DNA of 40,641 nucleotides, taken from a virus. How positions within the stretch are numbered: the stretch's first letter is position 1; every line of letters starts with the position of its first letter. Location of the stretch: positions 1 through 40,641 of IMG/VR virus record IMGVR_UViG_3300046660_000086. One strand, given 5' to 3'. The translations under genes were made by a program, and so were the position numbers. The notes beneath the pieces are model-generated. The model ran no database searches and was not told the DNA's origin. It saw only the letters and a list, made by a program, of their open reading frames with translations. Positions 33,361-40,532 of the stretch are shown in pieces.

Positions 33361-33535
33361 TGTAGACTTTGTGTAGACCGCCTCTCAGGCCCCGTAGCTC
33401 AGCTGGATAGAGCGTCCCCCTCCTAAGGGGGTGTTCTTACATTAAGTTGTTGATAGATAAACTGGTTGCATTGATATGACTGGTATGCGTTAGGAACGAA
33501 TTGGAGCGTCTGTGTAGAGTGTGTAGACCTCTACA
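33361..33535. other. attP region with integrase arm-type repeats
   Basis: The core is the tRNA-Arg half at 33388-33433. On its left lie TGTAGAC (33361) and GTGTAGACC (33371-33379); on its right GTGTAGAG (33512) and GTGTAGACC (33521-33529) with an inverted CTCTACA. These direct repeats flank the core as arm sites for a tyrosine integrase. The integrase stop codon lies within the right-hand set. Confidence 0.7.
33388..33433 (+). tRNA. Partial tRNA-Arg(CCT): 5' half only, attP core
   Basis: The sequence runs from an acceptor strand GGCCCCG through TA, the D arm GCTCAGCTGGATAGAGC, and the anticodon arm with loop CTCCTAA (anticodon CCT), and stops after GGGGG. No T arm or 3' acceptor strand follows. 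It is therefore not a functional tRNA but a copy of the host gene's 5' half. Carrying the 5' rather than the 3' half is unusual for attP. Confidence 0.8.
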
Positions 33536-34523
33536 GGCTGATCTTCATTACCTCGCTCCAGCCGCCTACCGGGCTGAGGTGGGCATACATTTCCGTGGTC
33601 TTGTAATCGGCATGACCAGCGAGCATCTGAATGCGCCTCAACGGCACTCCAGCCATCGCCAGATGTGCACAGAACGTATGCCTTAGGCGGTGAAGATTCC
33701 CGCCTATCCCGGCCGCTTTGGCATCCCGTGCGAACCAATCCGACACCGTATCCGCGTGCACGGGAACGATCTTTTCAGGTAGACCAAGGAGTGTGACTTC
33801 AGCCGACAGATTGAGAGGTATCTCCCGCCTCTTGCCTGACTTCGTCCGCACTTTCGCATTAACTGATTCCACGCGGATGCGCTTCTCAGATGGATACGCC
33901 ACGATGTCCTTCTTCGTGGCTTTGGCAATCTCGCCGCGCCGCAATCCTGTGTTGGCCAGGAATCGCCACAGGTCAGCCCGCAATGGGTTGGCTTCATACA
34001 GCGCCTTGAGCGCTTCGGCTGTGTAGAACTCCACAGTCACATCGCGAACGCCACGCGGTGTCCTGACTCCGTCCATCGGGTTCACATCCAGCTCCTTCCA
34101 TTCGATACCTCGCGCAAACGCCGTCTTTAATCTTCGGATCTCCTTTCCGACCGTCTCCGGAGCGGCCTCATCATCTACGAGGCGAGCGACTTTCCACCAC
34201 TCAATCTCTACTGCCGAAAGCTTGTCGATATTTCGATGACCAAAACTGGTCAGGAACTTCTTTGTCTCCGAACGTAGCTGCTTGCCTGTCGTCGGGTGCT
34301 CGGCGTCGTACCAGTCGAAGTAATGCTTCTCAAGGAAGTCTCTGACGGTTGGAAGCCTTGGAAGGATCTTCACTCCGTAGGTGAGCTCAGCCTCTACGGC
34401 CGCCCTTTTCCGCTCGGCTTCCGAGGCCGAGACCTTGCCAAGAGATCGGCGATGACGCTTGCCCCCTTGGGTAAATGAGAGATAGGGGATTTCGCCACGC
34501 CATTCGATGGTTGGTTTTGCCAC
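33531..34523 (-). CDS. int: Tyrosine-family integrase; ends in TAG
   Basis: The product is 330 residues from a GTG at 34523. The N-terminal IEWRGEIPYLSFTQGGKRHR is the arm-binding domain type. The catalytic domain has NTGLRRGEI (Arg), HRLRHTFCAHL (His-x-x-Arg), LAGHADYKTT and EMYAHL with the nucleophile Tyr about 20 residues from the end. It joins attP to the host tRNA-Arg gene. The stop is TAG (33533-33531). If read as Gln the protein would gain 44 residues running across the att region, which could disturb the C-terminal tail. Its start overlaps the excisionase frame by 130 bases. Confidence 0.92.
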   Translation of the reverse strand: MAKPTIEWRGEIPYLSFTQGGKRHRRSLGKVSASEAERKRAAVEAELTYGVKILPRLPTVRDFLEKHYFDWYDAEHPTTGKQLRSETKKFLTSFGHRNIDKLSAVEIEWWKVARLVDDEAAPETVGKEIRRLKTAFARGIEWKELDVNPMDGVRTPRGVRDVTVEFYTAEALKALYEANPLRADLWRFLANTGLRRGEIAKATKKDIVAYPSEKRIRVESVNAKVRTKSGKRREIPLNLSAEVTLLGLPEKIVPVHADTVSDWFARDAKAAGIGGNLHRLRHTFCAHLAMAGVPLRRIQMLAGHADYKTTEMYAHLSPVGGWSEVMKISL

Positions 34524-34717
34524 GGGTCTGCCTGTTGGATCATTCGGTAGAGTTCGTCCTTGGAGTAGAGCTTCCGCCCCATCGGATTCCTGGCGACGAT
34601 GCCATGCGCTTCGCACCCCTTACGGAACGTCTTAAGGCACACGCCGCAATAGAACGCTCCCTCGGCTTCTGTCAGCCAGTCCTTGCCGGTGATGTTCATG
34701 GACTCTGCGGCACCCAT
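34394..34717 (-). CDS. xis: Excisionase-like MerR/HTH protein; ends in TAG
   Basis: Residues 12-60 (DWLTEAEGAFYCGVCLKTF ... GRKLYSKDELYRMI) form a small winged helix-turn-helix like phage excisionases. The ATG at 34717 has GGGAGG upstream. The C-terminal 45 residues overlap the integrase gene in another frame by 130 bases, an unusually long overlap, and are probably not under strong selection. The stop is TAG; read-through would add eight residues. It would direct excision with the integrase. Confidence 0.7.
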   Translation of the reverse strand: MGAAESMNITGKDWLTEAEGAFYCGVCLKTFRKGCEAHGIVARNPMGRKLYSKDELYRMIQQADPWQNQPSNGVAKSPISHLPKGASVIADLLARSRPRKPSGKGRP

Positions 34718-34718
34718 A

Positions 34719-34931
34719 TCAGTCCTCCCGGTAGCCCCATTCGCGCAGAAGATTTTTGGCCTTGTCTGAGTCTTCTCGCGCTTCCGCTTCGGCCTCGATC
34801 TTCATCCTCGCCTTGAACGCCTGATATAGCCACTCGACGTACTTCCAATCGGTATCCAAGTCCTGATTGAAGACCTTGGCTAGGTCGCCCAACTTCGCCT
34901 CAACTTCCTCGGTAAGAAAGTTCTCGATCAC
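34719..34931 (-). CDS. Small acidic helical protein (70 aa)
   Basis: A charged, largely helical protein (IENFLTEEVEAKLGDLAKVF, KARMKIEAEAEAREDSDK). It overlaps the upstream gene (ATGA) and precedes xis by one base. No family recognised. Confidence 0.6.
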   Translation of the reverse strand: MIENFLTEEVEAKLGDLAKVFNQDLDTDWKYVEWLYQAFKARMKIEAEAEAREDSDKAKNLLREWGYRED

Positions 34932-35230
34932 GCCCCACCTCCATCCACGGTCTTGCTGCGGGCGGCGTCAAGCTGTCGGTCAGCATGCTTGCCAGTCCAA
35001 CGCGAAGCACCTTCCCCGAATATTCCGTGGCATATCCAGAAGCCAGTCATCCCCTGGCTGTCACGGACGTGCCTGTACCGCTCCGCATCTGCCACCGACT
35101 CAAGCAGCGCGTGGCCGTGGTCGCGGAGGAAGTTGACCATCGCCATCTTCGCCCACGTCGGCATGACTCCGGTCGCCTCGTAGTGCTCCTGAGCTCGCAT
35201 GGCCTTCTCAAGTTCCTCTCGCAAGCTCAT
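34928..35230 (-). CDS. Hypothetical protein (100 aa)
   Basis: It starts MSLREELEKAMRAQEHYEAT with a charged helix, then a segment with RYRHVRDSQGMTGFWICHG that recurs in many phage accessory proteins of unknown role. Overlaps both neighbours by four bases. Confidence 0.6.
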   Translation of the reverse strand: MSLREELEKAMRAQEHYEATGVMPTWAKMAMVNFLRDHGHALLESVADAERYRHVRDSQGMTGFWICHGIFGEGASRWTGKHADRQLDAARSKTVDGGGA

Positions 35231-35454
35231 GCCTCACCTCCTAACGATGCCACCGCATCCCATTCGAAATATCGAAGTTCCCAAGTGGGGTGCAATGGCA
35301 TTGTGTGATTTATGCCATCCAATTGAATGTTGAGTTTCCCGTTGCTCGCCGATCGGATCGTGCCCATTTCCTTCCTACCGCCTCCGTTGTACTCGACGCG
35401 CATACCACGCTTCGCCGGGACGCCATACGTCTTCCGAATCCACTCCATGCTCAT
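35227..35454 (-). CDS. Small beta protein (75 aa)
   Basis: The start at 35454 (MSMEWIRKTYGVPAKRGMRV) overlaps the TGA of the Lar-like gene. The rest is a small SH3-like beta pattern (VEYNGGGRKEMGTI, KLNIQLDG, HPTWELRYFEW). It is similar to small proteins common in proteobacterial phages, function unknown. Confidence 0.65.
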   Translation of the reverse strand: MSMEWIRKTYGVPAKRGMRVEYNGGGRKEMGTIRSASNGKLNIQLDGINHTMPLHPTWELRYFEWDAVASLGGEA

Positions 35455-35624
35455 GCCTCTTTCTCCTGGCGGGTATTCCATGCAATTACCGCTTCCGACA
35501 TATTCGATAGCGTCGGCCCGAAGCAATCGCAATCTGCGCAAACAATGCGAGCCTCATCTAGGCCAACATCGTCCTCAAGGTTGGTTGACCCACAGAACGG
35601 GCACGGTTTCAATTCCTCGCTCAT
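35451..35624 (-). CDS. Lar-type zinc-ribbon protein (57 aa)
   Basis: The sequence MSEELKPCPFCGSTNLEDD then CADCDCFGPT and AVIAWNTRQ matches the Lar family of restriction-alleviation proteins, with CPFC and CADC zinc-binding pairs. Lar modulates type I restriction in Rac prophage. A similar anti-restriction role here is plausible but unproven. The ATG at 35624 has an AGAAGG site. Confidence 0.75.
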   Translation of the reverse strand: MSEELKPCPFCGSTNLEDDVGLDEARIVCADCDCFGPTLSNMSEAVIAWNTRQEKEA

Positions 35625-35968
35625 ACCTTCTCTGCCTTTGAAATGAGGGCGGTTAGGTCTATCGCTGACGTGAGGGCATCGCGGCAACCGTCGTAGTAGC
35701 CCTCGTCGTAGCTGCTCGGGTATGGGTCCATTTCTAGCTTGTCGAAAAGCGCCCGAAGGTCACTAACTTTCACCACGTCGCCCTGGTGGGAAAGGGCGAC
35801 TTGCGCATGAACACGCAGACGAACACGTTCTAGCGCATGGATAAAATCGGCATTTGTGTCGTCGCCATGGACGTTAACGAGTCTTTCCCTGATCCAGTCG
35901 AGCACTTCACCATCCTTGTGAGTAAGCCGGCCTGACTCTCGCCTCTCATCGGTCGATGGGTTGGTCAT
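35621..35968 (-). CDS. Hypothetical protein (115 aa)
   Basis: A soluble helical protein (EVLDWIRERLVNVHGD, FIHALERVRLRVHAQVAL) with a Tyr/Asp-rich SSYDEGYYDGCRDAL segment. Overlaps its neighbours by four bases. No family recognised. Confidence 0.6.
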   Translation of the reverse strand: MTNPSTDERRESGRLTHKDGEVLDWIRERLVNVHGDDTNADFIHALERVRLRVHAQVALSHQGDVVKVSDLRALFDKLEMDPYPSSYDEGYYDGCRDALTSAIDLTALISKAEKV

Positions 35969-36462
35969 AGTGAACTCCCGTTCGGCAGGTAGTGGCCGGG
36001 AAGGCCGCAGGTTCGAAGCATCGATGCGTTGTCCTGCCCGTAGGCTATGAGGACCAACGGGCCACCACTGTTGCCCTTTGCCCTTGTACCGTCGGGATAA
36101 TGGAAGTGAGGACGATTCGCCAGGAATAGCAGACCATCAGCCTTTCCCCATACGTGATCGACAAACATCCGTGTCTCCGTCCTTGCGAACACGAGAGCGA
36201 TACCATCGCCATGGTCGGCCATCTTCTTTAGCCAAGCGCTGGTGTGCTGCCCATATGGCGGGTTGAGCCATACACGGCCGTGCCAGTCAGCAGCAAGGCC
36301 GCACTCGGGAAGCTCTATATGGCGGACAGCGGTGTCCCATGGTCGAGGCGATGGTGCAGCGCAAGGATCCAAATCGAACTCACCAAGCGCCCGAACAATC
36401 TCCGGCGGCGTCAGCCAGACGTGCGTCCCCGCTTCCGGCCGTGCACGATACGGATGGGCCAT
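35965..36462 (-). CDS. Phage DNA N6-adenine methyltransferase (Dam-type, 165 aa)
   Basis: The motifs VWLTPPEIVRALGEFDLDPC and VWLNPPYG (catalytic NPPY) match the small phage DNA N-6-adenine methyltransferase family (DUF/Dam type PF05869). It would methylate adenines in phage DNA, giving protection from restriction or a regulatory mark. It starts in a TGATG overlap; a GTG one codon earlier is possible. Confidence 0.85.
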   Translation of the reverse strand: MAHPYRARPEAGTHVWLTPPEIVRALGEFDLDPCAAPSPRPWDTAVRHIELPECGLAADWHGRVWLNPPYGQHTSAWLKKMADHGDGIALVFARTETRMFVDHVWGKADGLLFLANRPHFHYPDGTRAKGNSGGPLVLIAYGQDNASMLRTCGLPGHYLPNGSSL

Positions 36463-37292
36463 CACACACCTCCCACGTCAGGAGATGCGTCTATCTGATC
36501 CGCAGTAGCGATCCCAGTCAGACCCCACTCGTTGAACTTGGCTACCTTGGATGCCGCCCGTTTGTCGAGTTCAGAGTGGGAGAAGTTGCCTTCCTTCGCG
36601 AAGTACCGCGCTGCGGCCATCACATCCGCAAGCTCATCCTGAATGCGCGCGCGAAGATCGCCAGCACCATCCGGATGCTTGCCACTCGGGAACGGGCCGA
36701 GCTTGCCAAGCACCGTGAGAAGTTCGCCCATTTCCTCCACTAGCTTATAGAAACCGCGATACGAAACGCCGCCCTCCGGTTCAACCGAAACAACCCTGTG
36801 GCCGGTGGGGATGGTGGGCGTGGTAAGGTATCTGGCGAACGCCATATCTTTTTCGTTGCACTCATCACACTCAGCCCCCGTACTGCTAACTTTTATCTTT
36901 CCGTTGGGGATAATGGCCTTGATGTCGCCACTCTGCGTATGGATGACAGCGCATCGCAGCTTAGTGTCATACGACGCAAGCAGAGCCACAGCCTCCCCCT
37001 GCGCATAGTTAGAAAACTGAAACTCACCCGCACCGAACGATTCCCCGGACTCTTGTTCAGCCATAGCAAGTCGAACTGCACGAGCTATGTTTGGATCGTT
37101 TAGGTTTGGCCTGTCAATGGACGATGGCATGGGTTTTTGTGGAACTATAGTCATGTCAATCGCCCCCTGCGCAACGGGCTGGGATTGGGATAGGTGGGCG
37201 TCGATGGCGTCGGCCCAGTCATGGCACTGGTCTACATGCGCCGATGCTTTACGAGACCGCATTTCATCGCGCAATGCCTTAAGCGTCATCAT
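36462..37292 (-). CDS. Protein with C-terminal MazG-like domain (276 aa)
   Basis: The C-terminal 90 residues have FYKLVEEMGELLTVLGKLG and RIQDELADVMAAARYFAKE, the paired acidic helices of MazG-type nucleotide pyrophosphohydrolases. The N-terminal part is a separate Gln-rich segment and a beta region (FQFSNYAQGEAVALLAS, CAVIHTQSGDIKAIIPN) I do not recognise. AAGGAG precedes the first of two ATGs. Possible roles are nucleotide-pool or alarmone control. Confidence 0.7.
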   Translation of the reverse strand: MMTLKALRDEMRSRKASAHVDQCHDWADAIDAHLSQSQPVAQGAIDMTIVPQKPMPSSIDRPNLNDPNIARAVRLAMAEQESGESFGAGEFQFSNYAQGEAVALLASYDTKLRCAVIHTQSGDIKAIIPNGKIKVSSTGAECDECNEKDMAFARYLTTPTIPTGHRVVSVEPEGGVSYRGFYKLVEEMGELLTVLGKLGPFPSGKHPDGAGDLRARIQDELADVMAAARYFAKEGNFSHSELDKRAASKVAKFNEWGLTGIATADQIDASPDVGGV

Positions 37293-37393
37293 TTCGTCTG
37301 CTCCTTATGAATCACTAGGCATCCGCAATTGTCGCAACGGCCTGGTGACGACCAGCTACCGCACACGACGCACCAGTAACGACCATTACTCAT
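37289..37393 (-). CDS. 34-residue zinc-ribbon peptide
   Basis: The peptide has two CxxC pairs: WCVVCGSW and RCDNCGCL, enough to form one zinc ribbon. Its ATG and TGA overlap the genes on both sides (ATGA each). The codon order and double overlap make it a likely real gene. Function unknown. Confidence 0.65.
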   Translation of the reverse strand: MSNGRYWCVVCGSWSSPGRCDNCGCLVIHKEQTK

Positions 37394-37911
37394 TTCGTCT
37401 GCTCCTTGGGGGTGCGGGTGGATGTCATGCTTTCGTTATCCGATGCATTGGCTGTTATCTCCCATAGGATTCGCGCCGATGCCGAATGGACGGGCATTTC
37501 CAACTGTTCCGGCTTGAGTTCCCGGTCAGACCGCTGCCAATCGTTGTAGGCCGCGAACTCGCGAACCTTTATCCAACCAACGGCGCGAAGTGATGCGCCC
37601 GTCTCATCCGCCTGCGTATACGTTATGAGGCGGGTGTAGCCCATAGCCTTGGCAGCTTTCCAAGCAGCGCCATAGAGCATGGAGTTTGCGTTCTTACTGC
37701 CATCCGTGCAGGTCCGATTGACCTCGGCAGTGAACCCATTGTCAAAGTGGCGGGAGATAGGGCGGCCAACCATAGCCACTCCAACTATCTGTCCATTCGA
37801 CTCGACCGCGATAGAGAACTTGTGGCCCTGGGGTGGCTTATTGTGACGATGCAAAGTGCGCACGAATTCGCACGCATCCTTGAATGTCACTGGGCGGACA
37901 CGGAGGCTCAC
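37390..37911 (-). CDS. XF1762-family GNAT-like phage protein (173 aa)
   Basis: The pattern RPVTFKDACEFVRTLHRHNK, GVAMVGRPISRHFDNG, EVNRTCTDGSKNANSMLYGA and TYTQADETGASLRAVGW matches the XF1762 family named after a Xylella prophage protein, with an acetyltransferase-like fold. The GTG at 37911 overlaps the preceding TGA (GTGA). Function unknown; widespread in proteobacterial prophages. Confidence 0.8.
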   Translation of the reverse strand: MSLRVRPVTFKDACEFVRTLHRHNKPPQGHKFSIAVESNGQIVGVAMVGRPISRHFDNGFTAEVNRTCTDGSKNANSMLYGAAWKAAKAMGYTRLITYTQADETGASLRAVGWIKVREFAAYNDWQRSDRELKPEQLEMPVHSASARILWEITANASDNESMTSTRTPKEQTK

Positions 37912-38015
37912 TGTAAGAACCACACAAGTTCTTTGAATCCAAAAACTGCCGCCGAGATGGCTATTCCGGCGATGACGCAGAGTCCAATCTCCTTAATTTC
38001 ATCAGTGAGCCTCAC
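37908..38015 (-). CDS. 35-residue single-helix membrane peptide
   Basis: A GTG start gives MRLTDEIKEIGLCVIAGIAI followed by SAAVFGFKELVW: one membrane helix with a charged N-terminus. It overlaps both neighbours by four bases (GTGA and GTGA). Function unknown. Confidence 0.55.
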   Translation of the reverse strand: MRLTDEIKEIGLCVIAGIAISAAVFGFKELVWFLQ

Positions 38016-38443
38016 TTCAAAGCCTCCAATGCCTGCCGACGCGATTCGCTGGCATCGTTCAAGGCTATCTCCGCATCCCAGCACTGCTCGCCATTCGTTG
38101 CTGATTCCTTCATGGATTGAGCCACATCGTAAGCCCGATCCGCCTCCACCAACTCCACCAACTCCCCAACCTTCCCCCGCAGCGCGGCGAGTTCTTCCTC
38201 AAGCCGCGTGACCTGCCCCTCGGCCTTGTTCCATTCCTTCCGAAAGTACGCAGCCTGTTCCTCAAGCGTCCTGTAGTCTGCGTGAGCAGCTTCGGATGCC
38301 CGATAGCCGTCCTTGTACATGAGTGCCATAACGCTACGGCCAACAGCTACATGCGACTTCTCATGCGCGTTGAATGGAGACCTTGCGATAGCTGCGTCAA
38401 TAGCGGCCTGATCGAGTTCCTTTCCTGACAATACCTTTGGCAT
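38012..38443 (-). CDS. Hypothetical coiled-coil protein (143 aa)
   Basis: The sequence has ARSPFNAHEKSHVAVGRSVM and a long coiled coil (YRTLEEQAAYFRKEWNKAEG, QVTRLEEELAALRGKVGEL). Position among small recombination-operon genes gives no clear role. It starts in a TGATG junction after a GGAGAAGG site. Confidence 0.6.
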   Translation of the reverse strand: MPKVLSGKELDQAAIDAAIARSPFNAHEKSHVAVGRSVMALMYKDGYRASEAAHADYRTLEEQAAYFRKEWNKAEGQVTRLEEELAALRGKVGELVELVEADRAYDVAQSMKESATNGEQCWDAEIALNDASESRRQALEALK

Positions 38444-38778
38444 CACACCTTCTCCTTCAGAACATTTCGGGCGGCGTGTACGGCATCACCGTAATCATCA
38501 GATCCAAAACCAACGTATTGAAGCGTAGCCTTGTACTGGACCACTTCAGCGGTGAGTTCGGCCAACAAATCCTTTGCCACGCCTAGGTCATAGCGAAGCT
38601 CGTCGACTTCCTCGGTGAGTTCGGCAATGCGGGCGTCTTGCTCGGCTTCTTTGGCGATCCGCGCATCGATGTCATCAAGCAGGTCGTAGTACTCCTGCGT
38701 GCGAAAGAAATTGTCGCCATTGATGACGTTCTCGATGAACTCGCGCCATGGGTTGTACGGCTTATCACTCGCACCCAT
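38443..38778 (-). CDS. Hypothetical acidic coiled-coil protein (111 aa)
   Basis: It starts MGASDKPYNPWREFIENVIN and continues as acidic coiled coil (IAKEAEQDARIAELTEEVDE). It overlaps the genes on both sides by a few bases. No family recognised. Confidence 0.6.
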   Translation of the reverse strand: MGASDKPYNPWREFIENVINGDNFFRTQEYYDLLDDIDARIAKEAEQDARIAELTEEVDELRYDLGVAKDLLAELTAEVVQYKATLQYVGFGSDDYGDAVHAARNVLKEKV

Positions 38779-39073
38779 CACGTTCTCCTTTGGCGGCCGA
38801 TAGGGCGGCGCGGGCTAGCTTCTGTGAGAGGTCGCAAATGCGGAGGTTCTCCCAGTACCACTCCTTCCATGCCTTCTCACCTTCCTCAGTCTGGCGGCGA
38901 GCGACATCATGGAAGCCATCTTCTTCACGCTTCAGCCATTCCGCGAACGTCTTGCATGCCTCGTACAGGTCGGCTCCCTGACGAAGCATTGAAGCTACGT
39001 CCTGACCGATCCAGTCGGCGCTATCGGCCATCTGACGCATCTGCTCACCCGTCCAGCCATTCGGTTTGGTCAT
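38765..39073 (-). CDS. Hypothetical protein (102 aa)
   Basis: I chose the ATG at 39073 (MTKPNGWTGEQMRQMADSAD); a longer frame upstream has no support and overlaps SSB. The protein is helical and charged (WLKREEDGFHDVARRQTEEG). The end overlaps the next gene. No family recognised. Confidence 0.55.
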   Translation of the reverse strand: MTKPNGWTGEQMRQMADSADWIGQDVASMLRQGADLYEACKTFAEWLKREEDGFHDVARRQTEEGEKAWKEWYWENLRICDLSQKLARAALSAAKGERDGCE

Positions 39074-39083
39074 CTGCGCGGCC

Positions 39084-39509
39084 TCAGTAGTACGAGTGGC
39101 GGCGGAAGGAGCGAAACGGAATATCGTCATCCGATACATCGCCGTACGAAGCATTCGCCTGCGACCGCTGAGGCGCAGCGCTCTCCTGGCGATGCGCAGG
39201 CGCTTCACCACCCTGCTTACCTCCAACCAGCTTCAGGTCAGCCACACGCAGCGTCAGGTAGGTTTTGCCCTCATGTTCACGCGTACCAAGCTCGCCCTGC
39301 ACGAAAACCTGTGATCCCTTGACGAGATATGGTGCGACACCTTCATATCGCTTACCCCACGCGGAGCAGTCCAGCCAGATCGTCACCTTCTTGTCGCCGA
39401 ACCCGGAATCGACGGCCGCGGAGAATCCCGTAACCGGCTCGCCGCTACCTGTGTGGCGGGTTACGGCGTCTTTGCCGATGCGACCAACGTCAGAAAAGTT
39501 GATGGACAT
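39084..39509 (-). CDS. ssb: Single-stranded DNA-binding protein
   Basis: The OB-fold region has NFSDVGRIGKDAVTRHTGSG, VTIWLDCSAWGKRYEGVAPY and LVKGSQVFVQGELGTREHEG, the SSB family pattern. The Gln/Ala-rich linker ends DDDIPF, the tip that binds partner proteins, but here nine more residues (RSFRRHSYY) follow, so the tip is not at the very C-terminus. It would cover ssDNA in replication and ERF-driven annealing. It lies directly after the ERF gene. Confidence 0.9.
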   Translation of the reverse strand: MSINFSDVGRIGKDAVTRHTGSGEPVTGFSAAVDSGFGDKKVTIWLDCSAWGKRYEGVAPYLVKGSQVFVQGELGTREHEGKTYLTLRVADLKLVGGKQGGEAPAHRQESAAPQRSQANASYGDVSDDDIPFRSFRRHSYY

Positions 39510-39511
39510 GG

Positions 39512-40186
39512 TTATGCAGCCTCTTGCGTGGGTTTGGATTTCGCGTCTTTGGCTCGCTTGAGCGCACTGCGCTGCTTGCTGTCCAGACGAGTCCAGAGAG
39601 CAATCGTTTCGTCCGAATCTAGGTTCTGCGTCTGGATGTGGTCTAGCGCAGCTTCGGCGTCGCCACTGGAGAGAAGTCCGGCCGCCTGGTTAGCCACGTC
39701 CATGAGGAACGCCTGCTCATCGGCCCCCATGGCTTCCCACGCACCCTCGGTGGGCGTACCTGCCACCTGACGTGCCTGCGGCTTCCCATATGCCTTGCTG
39801 GCGGCGTTACCGTCATCGTCCTCGGGGGCAATTCCAGCCAACGCCATGAGCGCGTAGCGACGGGCGTATGTAAGTGCTGAGCCTTCGGCCTGAGGGTCGT
39901 TCTTGATCGGGTGAATCGGATATTCGCCACCGAGCCACTGTCCAGATATGTGCAGGAGCCTGGTATGCAGAACGGTCTTCCCGCCCTCAGGCATCGCGGT
40001 CGGCTGAGTCTGGAAAATACCGTTCTCCAGAAGTGCCCCGTCGATGGCATCGATCACGCCATCCAGAGACACATACTTGGACTTGAAGTGCGGATTGCTG
40101 GCGTCCTTAACCGCAGCCTTAAACGAAGCCTTGGCCTTGATGAGCGCCGGGACGATCTGGTCAATGCTTTCACTTTGCAGGTTCAT
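39512..40186 (-). CDS. erf: ERF-family single-strand annealing recombinase
   Basis: The N-terminal ALIKAKASFKAAVKDASNPH and FKSKYVSLDGVIDAI are the ERF-family opening. GSALTYARRYALMALAGIAP with EDDDGN is its conserved core motif. The 224-residue length fits. It would pair complementary ssDNA with SSB for circularisation and recombination. A GAGGG site precedes the ATG. It is the first ordinary gene after the repeat array on the leftward transcript. Confidence 0.9.
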   Translation of the reverse strand: MNLQSESIDQIVPALIKAKASFKAAVKDASNPHFKSKYVSLDGVIDAIDGALLENGIFQTQPTAMPEGGKTVLHTRLLHISGQWLGGEYPIHPIKNDPQAEGSALTYARRYALMALAGIAPEDDDGNAASKAYGKPQARQVAGTPTEGAWEAMGADEQAFLMDVANQAAGLLSSGDAEAALDHIQTQNLDSDETIALWTRLDSKQRSALKRAKDAKSKPTQEAA

Positions 40187-40532
40187 TTCTAGCCCTCGTC
40201 AATTGCTTCGTCTTCGTCATCACATGGGTGCTGTTCGCTTTCGTACTGCTCGGTCTCTGTTGGCATGTGGATTTACGCTTGGTTGTGGTGGTTAAGCTGT
40301 ATGGGTATCTGCCGTAGCCGTAGCCGTCGCCGTAGCCGTCGCCGTAGCCGTTGCCGTAGCCGTTGCCGTAGCCGTAGCCGTAGCCGTAGCCGTAGCCGTT
40401 GCCGTTGCCGTTGCCGTAGCCGTTGCCGTTGCCGTTGCCGTAGCCGTATCCGTTGCCGTAGCCGTAGCCGTTGCCGTTGCCGTAGCCGTCGCCGTTGCCG
40501 TCGCCGTCGCCGTCGCCGTTCGGATACTTCAT
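40170..40532 (-). CDS. Array copy D with a different C-terminus (120 aa)
   Basis: It starts MKYPNG as in copy A, runs through about 33 X-Gly dipeptides (X = Asn, Asp, Tyr), reaches RYPYSL and then diverges: instead of VTR-stop it continues for about 46 residues (TTTTKRKSTC ... TRARNEPAK) and ends inside the ERF start. The basic Thr/Lys-rich tail looks like read-through of flanking DNA. It is the array's boundary copy, nearest ERF. Confidence 0.4.
   Translation of the reverse strand: MKYPNGDGDGDGNGDGYGNGNGYGYGNGYGYGNGNGNGYGNGNGNGYGYGYGYGYGNGYGNGYGDGYGDGYGYGRYPYSLTTTTKRKSTCQQRPSSTKANSTHVMTKTKQLTRARNEPAK
40189..40266 (-). CDS. Doubtful acidic 25-residue ORF ending in TAG
   Basis: It encodes an acidic peptide (MPTETEQYESEQHP then DDEDEAIDEG) ending in TAG four bases before the ERF start. 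It overlaps the C-terminal extension of the last array ORF in another frame and has no ribosome site. Either frame may be noise. Confidence 0.25.
   Translation of the reverse strand: MPTETEQYESEQHPCDDEDEAIDEG

Noticed and set aside
33388-33433. A functional tRNA-Arg gene
   Set aside because: The T arm and 3' acceptor strand are absent; the sequence changes to unrelated phage DNA after the anticodon stem.
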